A stretch of DNA of 64,000 bases from Nigerium sp. (GTDB lineage: Bacteria > Actinomycetota > Actinomycetes > Propionibacteriales > Propionibacteriaceae), in the NCBI GenBank assembly GCA_016711325.1, contig JADJTH010000012.1, forward strand, positions 62,001 through 126,000, read 5' to 3'. Every line of letters begins with the position of its first letter. Position 1 is the first letter of the stretch. Made by a program: the position numbers and the translations under genes. Below the pieces are notes generated by a model. It was not told the DNA's origin and did no database searches. It saw nothing but the letters and a program-made list of their open reading frames with translations. Positions 18,136 to 26,820 of the stretch are shown piece by piece.

Positions 18136-18930
18136 ATGGACACCCAGCTGGCCCAACCAACCCGGTCCGACCACACGGCCGTGCCGCTCGCCGCCTGGGA
18201 CACGAAGCGGCCCTGGCTGTGGGCGGTCGTGGTGGGGCTGGCCGGGACCGTCCTGACAGCGTTCGGAGCCGGTTACAGCCAGGTGCGCGAACTCGACCTG
18301 CTCACTGCCACCTACGCGCAGGCGGCTTTCGTCGGGGCGTCGGCACTGGTGGGGCTCGCGGTGATGTGGCGGTCCCGGCCATCTTTGGCCGACTACGGGT
18401 TCCGGCGTCCCGTGCACCTGGACCGGACGCTGTGGTTGCTCCCGCTGGCTGTGATCCCCGTGATCCTGGTGGGGTTCGCCGGCCTCCACGTTTCCTTGAC
18501 CCAAGCGGCTGCCTACACGGTGCTCTGCGTGAGCGTGGGCTTCAGCGAGGAGATCTGGTTCCGCGGACTCCTGCTGGCGACGCTGCGACGCCTTGGTGAG
18601 CGGCACGCGATCGTCGGTGGATCCGTCGTGTTCGGTACGCTGCACCTGTTCAACGTCTTCACCGGTCGTCCGCCGCTTTACCTGGCGCTGCAGTTCGCGT
18701 TCGCGTGCCTGGTGGGCCTGGTGCTGGCCGAACTCGTCGCGATCACCGGCAGCCTCTGGCCCGGGATTGGCTGGCACCTGGTGTACGACCTGACGGCCCT
18801 CAGCACCAGCGACCAACTCACCCCCGCCGTCCTCACCGGGCTCGCCCTGATGACGGCGGTGCTGGCGGCCTACGCCATCTGGTTGTGGCGCCAGCTTCCC
18901 GTCGATCGACCCGCACGCACGGCAGGCTGA
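18136..18930 (+). CDS. CPBP-family intramembrane protease
   Basis: 264 residues with about eight hydrophobic segments. Motifs: SEEIWFRGLLLATLRR (Glu pair near 138), VFGTLHLFNVF (near 170) and WHLVYDL (near 212). ATG 18136 has GGAGG six bases upstream; a TTG three bases earlier is possible. The stop is followed after five bases by the tetR start, so both form one operon under the operator-bearing promoter. It is the second CPBP protein in this cargo region. Substrate unknown. Confidence 0.85.
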   Translation: MDTQLAQPTRSDHTAVPLAAWDTKRPWLWAVVVGLAGTVLTAFGAGYSQVRELDLLTATYAQAAFVGASALVGLAVMWRSRPSLADYGFRRPVHLDRTLWLLPLAVIPVILVGFAGLHVSLTQAAAYTVLCVSVGFSEEIWFRGLLLATLRRLGERHAIVGGSVVFGTLHLFNVFTGRPPLYLALQFAFACLVGLVLAELVAITGSLWPGIGWHLVYDLTALSTSDQLTPAVLTGLALMTAVLAAYAIWLWRQLPVDRPARTAG

Positions 18931-18935
18931 ACAAC

Positions 18936-19511
18936 GTGGACGTGACTCCACGACAGGCCGAGTTCGCCGACGCCGCCTTGCGCGTGTTGGCCCGCGAGGG
19001 GATGACCTCGGTGAGCTTCCGAACGGTCGCGGCCGAGGCGGGCATGTCGCTCGGAGCCGTTCAGAAGGCGTTTCCTACCAAAGACCTCATGCTGCGCGTG
19101 ATGTTCGCGCGGCTCCGCGCCACAGCGGCCACGCAGTCGCTGGTCGAACCCGGTCGACCCACCCTCCGCTCCTGGTTGGTCGACCTGATGGTGTCGGTGC
19201 TGCCACTCGATGAGCCCCGGCGTGCCGCCGAACTGCAGGGAGGCGCGTTCGTCGAAAGGGCCGCCTTCGACCCGGGAACAGCAGCTGCGGTCGCGGCGTC
19301 CGACCACGAACTGCGTGGGGCGATCGGACGACTGGTGCGTCGGGCCCACGCCGAAGGCGAGGTGCCTGGGTCGGTGGACCCCGACGCCGCGGCGTGGGCT
19401 GTCCTGGCGTTCATGCAGGGCATGGCCAGCCAACTCCTGTACGACCCTGCCTCCGAGGACGCCGTCCGGCGCCAATGCCGGTGGGTCGTTGACGCGGTGC
19501 TACGCCACTGA
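18936..19511 (+). CDS. TetR-family transcriptional regulator
   Basis: 191 residues. The N-terminal 60 form the TetR HTH (ALRVLAREGMTSVSFRTVAAEAGMSLGAVQKAFPTKDLMLRVMF); the rest is a helical ligand domain with WAVLAFMQGMASQLLYDP near the end. GTG 18936 is five bases after the CPBP stop. The tandem ATACACNCGTAT sites upstream of the operon are its likely operators, giving autoregulation together with the CPBP gene; ligand unknown. Confidence 0.85.
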   Translation: MDVTPRQAEFADAALRVLAREGMTSVSFRTVAAEAGMSLGAVQKAFPTKDLMLRVMFARLRATAATQSLVEPGRPTLRSWLVDLMVSVLPLDEPRRAAELQGGAFVERAAFDPGTAAAVAASDHELRGAIGRLVRRAHAEGEVPGSVDPDAAAWAVLAFMQGMASQLLYDPASEDAVRRQCRWVVDAVLRH

Positions 19512-19534
19512 CGCCCGTCCAGGGGGACGCTGTC

Positions 19535-20152
19535 TCAGAGCAGGCCGCGTTCGAAGGCGACGCGGACGGCTGCCGCACGGTCAGAGACGTCGAGCTTCGC
19601 GTACGCGTGGGCCAGATGTGTCTTCACGGTGGCTTCGGACACCATCAACTCGTCCGCGGCCGTCTTGTTGGTGCCGCCGCCCGCGATGACGCGCAGCACC
19701 TGGATCTCGCGGGGTGTCAACGTCTGGTCGTTGCGGCGCCCCGTCAACGCGGCGAGTGCCTGGGGGGCGAGGACGGGTCGACCGGCGGCCAGGTCTTTCA
19801 CGGCGCGGATCAGGTCGGCTCTGGGTGCGTCCTTGAGCAGGTAACCGTGCGCTCCGGCCCCGAGTGCCGCGAGGATGTCGTGGTCGGTGTCGTACGTGGT
19901 GAGCACCAGGATGCGGGCCGGCGTACCGCGCTCCACGAGGGTACGGATGGCTTCCACCCCGGCGCCGCCCGGCATCCGGAGGTCCATCAGCACGACGTCG
20001 GGCCGGACCTGCATCACCACCACGACACCTTCGGGACCGGAGGACGCCTCGCCGACGATCTCAAGGCCGGGCTCGCGGGAGAAGATCCCGATGAGCCCAT
20101 CGCGGACGATCGGGTGGTCGTCGACCACCACGATCCGGATGAGGTCGCTCAT
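19535..20152 (-). CDS. NarL/LuxR-type response regulator
   Basis: 205 residues. Receiver domain 1-120 with the acidic pair in VVVDDHP, phospho-acceptor Asp in VVLMDLRMP (near 54), LVLTTYDTD and the Lys of YLLKDAP. C-terminal LuxR HTH (LTPREIQVLRVIAGGGTNKTAADELMVSEATVKTHLAHAYAKL). It overlaps the upstream histidine kinase gene by ATGA, so the pair is translationally coupled. It probably controls the ABC transporter in the same operon. Confidence 0.92.
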   Translation of the reverse strand: MSDLIRIVVVDDHPIVRDGLIGIFSREPGLEIVGEASSGPEGVVVVMQVRPDVVLMDLRMPGGAGVEAIRTLVERGTPARILVLTTYDTDHDILAALGAGAHGYLLKDAPRADLIRAVKDLAAGRPVLAPQALAALTGRRNDQTLTPREIQVLRVIAGGGTNKTAADELMVSEATVKTHLAHAYAKLDVSDRAAAVRVAFERGLL

Positions 20153-21345
20153 CGCGGTACGGCCGCACTGAGGGTGCAGCCTCCTCCTTCAGTGGTCTCG
20201 ATCTCCAGGGTGCCGCCGATGTTGGTGAGCCGCTGCCGGATCCCGGGCAGCCCGTGTCCGGTCCCGACGACGGCAGGGTCGAACCCGCGCCCGTCGTCGC
20301 GGACGTCGAGGCGCGCCTCGTCGGCGGAGTAACCGAGCGTCACCATGACCCGCTGTGCAGCCGCGTGTCTGACGACGTTGGCGAGGGCCTCCTGACAGAT
20401 CCTGAGGAGTTCGGAGTCGTAGGGGGTGGGGGCCGGCTCCCCGTCCAGGGTGAACTGCGCATCGATGCGCGACGCCTCTGCGACCTGACGAACGAGTCGT
20501 GAGATCGCGGCAGGGAGGGCGTCCTCGTCGAGACGGGGCGAGGCGAGTGCTCGGACAGCCCGGCGGGCCTCCCCCAGCGCGTCCCGGGCGGTAGCCCCGG
20601 CCCGCTGCAGACGTGCGGTGTGGTCACGGGCCGCGATGTCGGACGCGGCCTCGAGCTGGGTGATGATCCCGACCAGGCTCTGAGCGACGGTGTCGTGGAT
20701 CTCCCGCGACAATCGCGCGCGCTCCTCCTCGACGCCGGCGTCGCGGGCCTGGGCCAGGAGCTGATCCTGCAGGCGTGCGTTGCGCTCCTCAGAGTCGCGC
20801 AGCTCGGCGACCACACGTTCGAGGTCCAGCATGGTCCGCTCCCGTTGGCGTTCGATCAGCATGATCAGCAAGGCGACTCCGATGTTCACGGCCAGGAACA
20901 GGGCGTACACCGGCCAGGACCACAGCGGCGAGCGCGAGCCGCCGATCTGCGCGTAGGCACAGGCAGCGGCCGTGACCACCATGGCGGCCGAGCGTTGCCT
21001 GCCACGCGAGACGAGAGGCGCCTCGAGGTAGCCCAGGAACGCGTACAACCCATATACCGGAGACATCAGCACCAGTAGGCATCCGGCCAGGAGCGCCGGC
21101 CAGAAGCCGACCCGGCGGAGACCAACGTCGGGTGGGCGCACCATCAGCCAGACGCGCCAGGCAGCTGCCGCGAGCGTGAGGACGACCATGCCGGGGACCC
21201 ACCGGGGGTCGACCGCCGGCGCCCCGACCACTGCCAGCGAGACGGACACCGCCAGGCTCGCCACCAGCAAGGAGAGGGCGATCGGGTCCAGAGCAGATCC
21301 GATGGAACGTGGGCGAGTCACGGTCTCCATTCTGCCGGTGCTCAT
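20149..21345 (-). CDS. NarL-type sensor histidine kinase
   Basis: 398 residues. Several membrane helices in the first 170 residues, a linker coiled region (RQRERTMLDLERVVAELRD), then the HisKA_3 box REIHDTVAQSLVGII (His near 215) and a C-terminal HATPase domain (ICQEALANVVRHA, DDGRGFDP, GHGLPGIRQRL). ATG 21345 overlaps the permease stop by ATGA; ATG 21330 is an alternative. With the ABC pair upstream it forms an ATPase-permease-HK-RR operon like the LnrJK/LMN lipid-drug resistance systems; that comparison is inference. Confidence 0.9.
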   Translation of the reverse strand: MSTGRMETVTRPRSIGSALDPIALSLLVASLAVSVSLAVVGAPAVDPRWVPGMVVLTLAAAAWRVWLMVRPPDVGLRRVGFWPALLAGCLLVLMSPVYGLYAFLGYLEAPLVSRGRQRSAAMVVTAAACAYAQIGGSRSPLWSWPVYALFLAVNIGVALLIMLIERQRERTMLDLERVVAELRDSEERNARLQDQLLAQARDAGVEEERARLSREIHDTVAQSLVGIITQLEAASDIAARDHTARLQRAGATARDALGEARRAVRALASPRLDEDALPAAISRLVRQVAEASRIDAQFTLDGEPAPTPYDSELLRICQEALANVVRHAAAQRVMVTLGYSADEARLDVRDDGRGFDPAVVGTGHGLPGIRQRLTNIGGTLEIETTEGGGCTLSAAVPR

Positions 21346-22079
21346 TCCCAGCGGAATGAGCGGGTCGCGATGGAGAAGCCCCCAACGGTCCACAACCCCA
21401 ACGCGATGAGCGGCTGAGCTGCGATCGGCTGTCCCGCCGCGGCGGCGCCAAGGACGGAGGCCGCCGCGCCGCCAGGTGTCCAGTCGGAGATCGTCGCCAA
21501 CCACCCGGGGAACAGCGCCCGGGGAAACCACATCCCGGCAAAGAACCACATGATGGCCGCGAGCGCAGCACCCACGCCGGCAGCGACGCGCGGGTTGGCG
21601 ATGACGGCCGCCAACATCGAGCCGACCGCGAGGAACGAGGTCGCGACGAGGACCAGAAGCAGGGACTGCAGCGCGAGCCGTCCCATGACGCCGACGCCGA
21701 ACAACAGCGGGAAGGTTAGCAGAACGAGCCCGACGACCAGGCTGATCGTCAGGATGAGGGCCAGAATCGCCGCCAGCAGGTCGCGGGGGTGAGCCGGTGT
21801 CGTCCGGAGGCGCCGCAGGAAGCCGAGTTCGCGGTACTGGCCGATGAACATCGGCATCATCTGCAGGGCCAGCATCGTGGCGGCGAACACGATGAGCGTC
21901 GGCTGGTACGACTCGATGACGCTCAGCCCTCCGAAGTTGGGCAGGGGCTCACGGGCGCCGGGGATCAGGCACATCACGACGAGAGCTGCGATCGGGATGA
22001 GGATCGTCCAGATGACGACGGCGGGGTTGCGGAGCAGGAGCCGTAACTCGTTGCGGAAGAGGGCGATGGTGGCATGCAT
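21342..22079 (-). CDS. ABC-2 type transporter permease
   Basis: 245 residues with six predicted membrane helices. The first helix follows FRNELRLLLRNPAVVIWTILIP, and QYRELGFLRRLRTTP is the cytoplasmic loop typical of ABC-2 drug/lipid exporters. It begins two bases after the ATPase gene and overlaps the histidine kinase, so the operon is tight. A single permease suggests a homodimer. The substrate is unknown. Confidence 0.88.
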   Translation of the reverse strand: MHATIALFRNELRLLLRNPAVVIWTILIPIAALVVMCLIPGAREPLPNFGGLSVIESYQPTLIVFAATMLALQMMPMFIGQYRELGFLRRLRTTPAHPRDLLAAILALILTISLVVGLVLLTFPLLFGVGVMGRLALQSLLLVLVATSFLAVGSMLAAVIANPRVAAGVGAALAAIMWFFAGMWFPRALFPGWLATISDWTPGGAAASVLGAAAAGQPIAAQPLIALGLWTVGGFSIATRSFRWE

Positions 22080-22081
22080 GG

Positions 22082-22978
22082 TCAGTTCTCCTGGGTGACG
22101 CGCAGATAGGCATCGTCGAGGGTGGGTCCGGTGACCCGTAGGTGGTTGGCGGTGATGCCACGCGCGATCAGCTCGGCGAGGACTGTCTGTGGCGCGGCGG
22201 CGTCGCCGCCAACGGTGACCTGTCCGTGGTCGACGGTCGCGCTGGCGATCCCGGGCAGGCTGAGCAGGTCAGCCGGATCGATCGGCTCGGACGGAACGAA
22301 GGTGACCGTCTGTCTTCCCCCGGACGTCGCAAGCTCAGCGGGGCTCCCCGTCGCCACAATGCGGCCGTCGTCCACGATGTACACGCGGTCGCACAGGTAG
22401 GACGCCTCCTCCATCGAATGGGTGACCAGCAGGATCGTCATGCCTTCGTCAGTCAGCTTCTGAAGGTATGCCCAGATGTCGCGGCGTGCGGCGGGATCGA
22501 GGCCGGTGGTCAACTCGTCGAGGATCGCAACCTTGGGCCGTCCCACCAGGGCCAACGCGATCGACAGCCGCTGCTGCTGCCCGCCCGACAGCTTCTCGAA
22601 GCGCTGGTGGGCTTGGCTGGTGAGCCCGAGGAGTTCGAGCAGTTCGGCAGTGCGGCGCGGGTTGCGGTAGAAGGCCGCGAACAGTTCGATTGCCTCGGCC
22701 GGCGTGATCTTGGCGGGCAGGTGGCACTGCTGCAACTGCATGCCGAGGATCTGACGGAGTTCGGGATTCTTGGCGGCCGGGTCGATACCCGCAACCCGGA
22801 TCGTCCCGACATCCGGCGTCCGCAAGCCGCCGATGCACTCCACCGTCGTGGTCTTGCCGGCGCCGTTTGGGCCGAGGACCCCGACGATCTCGCCGTCATC
22901 AACCGTCAAGTCGATTCCGTGGAGTACTTCGCGTGCACCATAGGACTTCCGCAGCCCCTGGACTGTGATCAACGTCAT
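22082..22978 (-). CDS. ABC transporter ATPase
   Basis: 298 residues. Walker A GPNGAGKTTT (near 36-45), Q-loop, signature LSGGQQQRLS (near 128), Walker B VAILDELTTGLDP, and H-loop LLVTHSMEEASYLCD. A C-terminal extension of about 80 residues follows, as in drug/lipid-type exporters. ATG 22978 fits MTLITVQGLRKSYGA; the longer open frame to 23551 is a shadow of the divergent serine hydrolase gene. It is first in the operon, with a palindrome at 23037-23052 upstream. Confidence 0.9.
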   Translation of the reverse strand: MTLITVQGLRKSYGAREVLHGIDLTVDDGEIVGVLGPNGAGKTTTVECIGGLRTPDVGTIRVAGIDPAAKNPELRQILGMQLQQCHLPAKITPAEAIELFAAFYRNPRRTAELLELLGLTSQAHQRFEKLSGGQQQRLSIALALVGRPKVAILDELTTGLDPAARRDIWAYLQKLTDEGMTILLVTHSMEEASYLCDRVYIVDDGRIVATGSPAELATSGGRQTVTFVPSEPIDPADLLSLPGIASATVDHGQVTVGGDAAAPQTVLAELIARGITANHLRVTGPTLDDAYLRVTQEN

Positions 22979-23036
22979 GCCCTCAGCCTCCCCGCGACAC
23001 CTGGGGGTGACATCGCCCGGTCGGTTCGACCCTTCA

Positions 23037-23052
23037 TCATCCGAACGGATGA
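23037..23052. promoter_or_regulatory. Palindrome TCATCCGAACGGATGA between divergent genes
   Basis: Perfect 7-bp arms (TCATCCG/CGGATGA) with a 2-bp centre, in the 124-bp gap between the ABC ATPase gene and the serine hydrolase gene. The position and symmetry suit a dimeric regulator, for example the operon's own NarL-type response regulator. No experimental or motif-database support. Confidence 0.55.
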
Positions 23053-23102
23053 CAAGCGGCACCCGGTCGGGCGCATGCCGGCCCCGGCGATAGGTTGACG
23101 AG

Positions 23103-24575
23103 GTGAACACCACCCGGCCCCGCACCTCACACCCGTGGTTGAGCCTGCTGGTCGGGATCATTGTGGGTGCTGTTGCCCTCCTGGTGCTCGGCCCCCGCCC
23201 CGCCGGACTGGGCACCCCCACCGGCAACCCGGCCCTGGCCCGCGACGCGTCCGCGGCCCTCGCCAGTGCCAGGAACGTCGAAACGATCAGCGTCGCCCGG
23301 ATCCGCGACGGCCACGCGTCCTGGGCCGGCTTCGGTGAGGTGAGCCCGGACAGCCGGTACGAGCTCGGCTCGATCACGAAGACGTTCGACGGGCTCCTGC
23401 TCGCGGACGCTGCCCAGCGCGGCGAAGTGCGCCTGGACGACCCGCTGGAGTCCCACCTGACCGAGTTGGCCGGCACCGAGGTGGGCTCAACGACACTGGC
23501 CGAGCTCGTGAGCCACCGCGCAGGGCTGCCCAGCCTGATCAGCCTCGACATGGTGCGCCTCGTCGCCGAGGACCTCGCCGGCGCCGCACTGTCCGCCTAC
23601 ACCACCGCCACCCCGGACCAGGTGATCCGGGACTCGGCCGCCGTGAAGCTGTCGGGTCGGGGCACGATGCAGTACTCCAACCTCGGCGCCTCCCTGCTCG
23701 GCTTCGCCCTCGCCCGCGCGGCGGGAGCACCCGACTGGGCCACCTACGTGCGCGCGCGGCTCCTCGAGCCGCTCGGCATGCACGACACCTCCGTCGGCGA
23801 GCCCGGTCGCCCCTCGTCCGACCTGATGCCACCACACCAGGGGCTGGGCAGCCCCACCGAAGCCTGGACGGGCAGCGGCTACGCCCCAGCCGGCCTCGGG
23901 GTCACCACGACCGCCGCCGACCTCACCCGCTACGCCCAGGCCATCCTCGACGGCACCGCTCCCGGCGTTGAGGCTCTCGATGCGCGCTGGCCGGCGATGA
24001 TGGGCTGGCAGATCGGCCTGGCCTGGATCGTCACCGACACCGAGGAGGGCCCGGTTGCCTGGCACAACGGGGGCACCGGCGGCACCCGCACCGTGCTGGC
24101 GATCGACCGCTCCCGCGGGCAGGCGGCACTCGTCCTGAACAACAGCACCCAGGACGTGACCGGCGCCGGGATGGACCTGATGGGCACTCCCTTCGATGAC
24201 TCCGTGGCGCTGCCCCCCTTCGACACCGACACGGTCGCCTGGGTCGGCGTCGGTGCCCTGCTCACGCTGCTGTTCTCCGTGGGTGCCGTCCGCGGACGGA
24301 GCCGGGCCCGCATCCTGGGACAAGGGCTCGCCGCTGCCGGCGCGCTCCTGCTGTGGTGGATCGCTGCCCCGTGGGACTGGGCCGCGCCGTGGGTCTTCGG
24401 CGCTGCCGCCGGGCTCACCCTGGCCGCGACCATGGTGACGGCGCGGCGCTGGGCCCACCTGCCGTGGATGCCGCAGCGCTGGCGTCCCGGGACAGTGATC
24501 ACCCTCGCCCTGGGAGGCGCCTGGCTGGCCGCCATGGTCACGCTGGCGCTCTGGGTGGCAACACTCGCGCCCTGA
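23103..24575 (+). CDS. Serine hydrolase (class C beta-lactamase fold) with C-terminal membrane helices
   Basis: 490 residues. An N-terminal signal/anchor (about 13-33) precedes the beta-lactamase-like domain: SITK (SxxK), YSNLG (YxN) and WHNGGTGG (HxG). After about residue 370 come four hydrophobic segments (WVGVGALLTLLF to LALWVATLAP). The domain acts outside the membrane on D-amino-acid or lactam-type bonds; the exact substrate is unknown. GTG 23103 is used. It is divergent from the ABC-two-component operon and may share its control. Confidence 0.85.
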   Translation: MNTTRPRTSHPWLSLLVGIIVGAVALLVLGPRPAGLGTPTGNPALARDASAALASARNVETISVARIRDGHASWAGFGEVSPDSRYELGSITKTFDGLLLADAAQRGEVRLDDPLESHLTELAGTEVGSTTLAELVSHRAGLPSLISLDMVRLVAEDLAGAALSAYTTATPDQVIRDSAAVKLSGRGTMQYSNLGASLLGFALARAAGAPDWATYVRARLLEPLGMHDTSVGEPGRPSSDLMPPHQGLGSPTEAWTGSGYAPAGLGVTTTAADLTRYAQAILDGTAPGVEALDARWPAMMGWQIGLAWIVTDTEEGPVAWHNGGTGGTRTVLAIDRSRGQAALVLNNSTQDVTGAGMDLMGTPFDDSVALPPFDTDTVAWVGVGALLTLLFSVGAVRGRSRARILGQGLAAAGALLLWWIAAPWDWAAPWVFGAAAGLTLAATMVTARRWAHLPWMPQRWRPGTVITLALGGAWLAAMVTLALWVATLAP

Positions 24576-24706
24576 ACTTCGTCGCCGCAGGCTCGGTGGA
24601 CATCACAGCCCAGCGTTCACCAGGGCCAACGTGAGCCTCCGTGATGTTGTGACATCAGCCGCCGATGCACCACTCCCCTGTTGGCGGTCCCGTGCAGACT
24701 GGTCCG

Positions 24707-25313
24707 ATGACGTTGCGACTGCAGGTTGATCGATTGGCCGACCTGGGTCTGGCTGAAATGGCCGGGATGAGCACTGACGCGTTCCGGGGACTCGCGGACG
24801 GCCTTGCTGGAGACGGCGTCCTGTGTGTTCACCCTGCGCTGGTGCCGCCCTCGTTGTTTGCGCCTCTGCTGCGGCACAACGGCCGACCCGGGTTCGTCGT
24901 AGAGGACATGAACGATCTCGACGAGTTCCTTTCCGATCGGCACGGTCAGGCTGCCTGACCGTGCCTTGTACCTGCTGCGGGACGTGGACCGCGGAGACGA
25001 CCTGCTGGGCTGGACGCCGAACGCCGCACTGCCGGAAATCGTGGGTCAGGGGCGGACGCCGCTCACGATCAGCGAGGGCATCAGTTGGCTGTTGCAGGAC
25101 CCCAGCAGTCTCGAGCCCAACCGGTGCTTCATGTGCGTCGGCTCCCGCAAGGCTGCCGCCCGTGGCGTTGATGCACGAGCCCCGGCGATCTGGATCAGCC
25201 GCGGGACGGGCCGCGACGGTCAGGCCCGACGTGACGCCCCCAAGGTCGGATGGTGCTGGGCCGGGAACAACCACGCGTGGCTGGGATTCGCCTCGACCTC
25301 CGGCCGCGACTGA
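24707..25313 (+). pseudogene. DUF5701-like protein, frameshifted
   Basis: The first frame (24707-24930) reads LRLQVDRLADLGLAEMAGMS... PGFVVEDMNDLDEFL; the second continues PDRALYLLRDVDRGDDLLGW... TPLTISEGISWLLQ... LEPNRCFMCVGSRK... APAIWISRGTGRDG... PKVGWCWAGNNHAWLGFAS. Together they cover a whole DUF5701-like protein of about 200 residues. Removing one T from the TTT at 24930-24932 restores the frame exactly. A strong hairpin (24939-24965) follows at once. Function unknown; the C-terminal CxxC-like and WAG motifs are conserved in the family as I remember it. Confidence 0.7.
24939..24965. repeat. Perfect 12-bp inverted repeat with 3-nt loop
   Basis: GGCACGGTCAGG-CTG-CCTGACCGTGCC inside the DUF5701-like gene. 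The repeat starts seven bases after the extra T that breaks its frame. It encodes TVRLPDRA in the restored frame, so it may be chance within coding sequence, but such a hairpin is also a classic site for sequencing or replication slippage. Confidence 0.7.
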
Positions 25314-25361
25314 CCTGCCCGCCACGTCACCGAGCCGTCGAGGAGTGGCGACCTCCGACTG

Positions 25362-26810
25362 CTACAACGCCGCCACCTCGGCGACCGCCGCCACCTCGGA
25401 GGTGCTGACTGCACCCCCTGCCAGCGTGCCCCCGCGCGCCCCAGTGACAGCGGACGTCCCCGAGGGCGGCACCGCGCCCGCTCCGGTGGAGTTCTGCGAC
25501 CCGGCCGAGGCGGCGTTGGGTGGGCCTCCCCAGCCGCCGCCGTCGAATCCGTTGGCGGCGTTGGCGACGGTGGGATCGTCAGGGTAGGTGGGGTCGGCCG
25601 GCCCGGTGTCGGTGCCACCGTTGCCGCCTGGCTGGCCAGAGTTGGCCCGGACGCCCCGGCGCGAGTAGTCGGGCGGGAAGTTGTTGTGGCCGACGCCCAT
25701 CTGGTTGGTCTCGTCGGCGCCCATGGCCGCGGCTGCACCGCCCACGGCGGCCATGACGCCGATTCCGGCCGAGAACACCTGACCGGCCGGGCCCATGCCG
25801 GCCGCGAATCGGCCAATCGTGGTCGCCGCGGCGCCATCCTCGCCCGAGGTGCGTCCGGCCTCGTCGGTCGTGGTGGCAGCACTGCTGCCAGTCTGGCGTC
25901 CGGCGAGGACGCCGCCGATGCCGCCAGCAGCCGCCAGCCCCGCGCGCAGAGCGGACCCGGACGTGCTGCCCGGATCGGTGAACGCGAACAGCTTGTAGAG
26001 CGCAAGCGGGGAGAACGACGACACGCAGATGAGCACAACGCCGACGAACGCCGTCCCGATTGACTTCAAGACGTCGTCCTCACCGCCGACCGCCACCTCG
26101 GTGGTGATCCTCACGCCGATGCCGAGCGCGAGCACCATCAGGGGCGGGGTGAGTGCGGCGGCATGGAACCAGCGGAACGACTTCCAGAACCAGCCGCGTC
26201 CGAAGTCGGTGACCAGCCCGGCCGCCGCGATGGGTGTGACCGCGGCGAGAACGAGCAGGGAGGCAGCGCGGGCCACCATCACCAGGGTGTGGCCGATCGC
26301 CGCGAGCCACAGCAGCATCCCCATGATGCCGAGGATGACCGCGACGGTGCCGTTGGTGATGTCGCTGGCGGTGAACGGTTCCCACGGTTCCCACTCGCTC
26401 CAGCGGGTGACGTTGAGCAGTGACTGCATTAGGGCTTTGGTCAGGCCGCTGCAGGCCGCGACCAGGGTGACCCCGTAGCCCACCCAGGCGAACCACACGA
26501 ACCCGAACTGGGCGGCGCCGACGAGGAGCCGGCCTATGCTGTGCCCGTCCCGCTTCCCGAGGGCGACGCCGACCTGGACGAGCATGAGGATCCCGACCAG
26601 GGCGAGGGCGATCCAGAAGGTGGTCGCGTACAGTTCGCCGACCGGTCCGTCTTCGCCGAGATTCGGGGTGAGGATCGCGTCCTCAAGTTCGAGGACCGCC
26701 CGGAGAACCCACAACCCGGCGTTCCACAGGGCCAGCATGGCCGCGGTCAGGCTGTCGGTCACCACGTTGGCGATGGCCGAGCCGAGCAGGCCGAACGGAT
26801 CGATGGGCAT
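25362..26810 (-). CDS. VirB6/TrbL-like conjugation channel protein
   Basis: 482 residues. The N-terminal 290 hold about seven membrane helices (WIALALVGILMLVQVGVALG; LILGIMGMLLWLAAIGHTLVMVARAASLLVLAAVTPIAAAG-type core), then comes a long Gly/Ala/Pro-rich low-complexity tail. This layout is that of VirB6/TrbL inner-membrane channel components of Gram-positive type IV systems. It lies 10 bp from the gene at 26821 on the same strand. In the undisturbed operon it should be followed by the small gene at 14381, but 10.6 kb of unrelated cargo now intervenes. Confidence 0.75.
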   Translation of the reverse strand: MPIDPFGLLGSAIANVVTDSLTAAMLALWNAGLWVLRAVLELEDAILTPNLGEDGPVGELYATTFWIALALVGILMLVQVGVALGKRDGHSIGRLLVGAAQFGFVWFAWVGYGVTLVAACSGLTKALMQSLLNVTRWSEWEPWEPFTASDITNGTVAVILGIMGMLLWLAAIGHTLVMVARAASLLVLAAVTPIAAAGLVTDFGRGWFWKSFRWFHAAALTPPLMVLALGIGVRITTEVAVGGEDDVLKSIGTAFVGVVLICVSSFSPLALYKLFAFTDPGSTSGSALRAGLAAAGGIGGVLAGRQTGSSAATTTDEAGRTSGEDGAAATTIGRFAAGMGPAGQVFSAGIGVMAAVGGAAAAMGADETNQMGVGHNNFPPDYSRRGVRANSGQPGGNGGTDTGPADPTYPDDPTVANAANGFDGGGWGGPPNAASAGSQNSTGAGAVPPSGTSAVTGARGGTLAGGAVSTSEVAAVAEVAAL

Positions 26811-26820
26811 GGTGGCTCCT

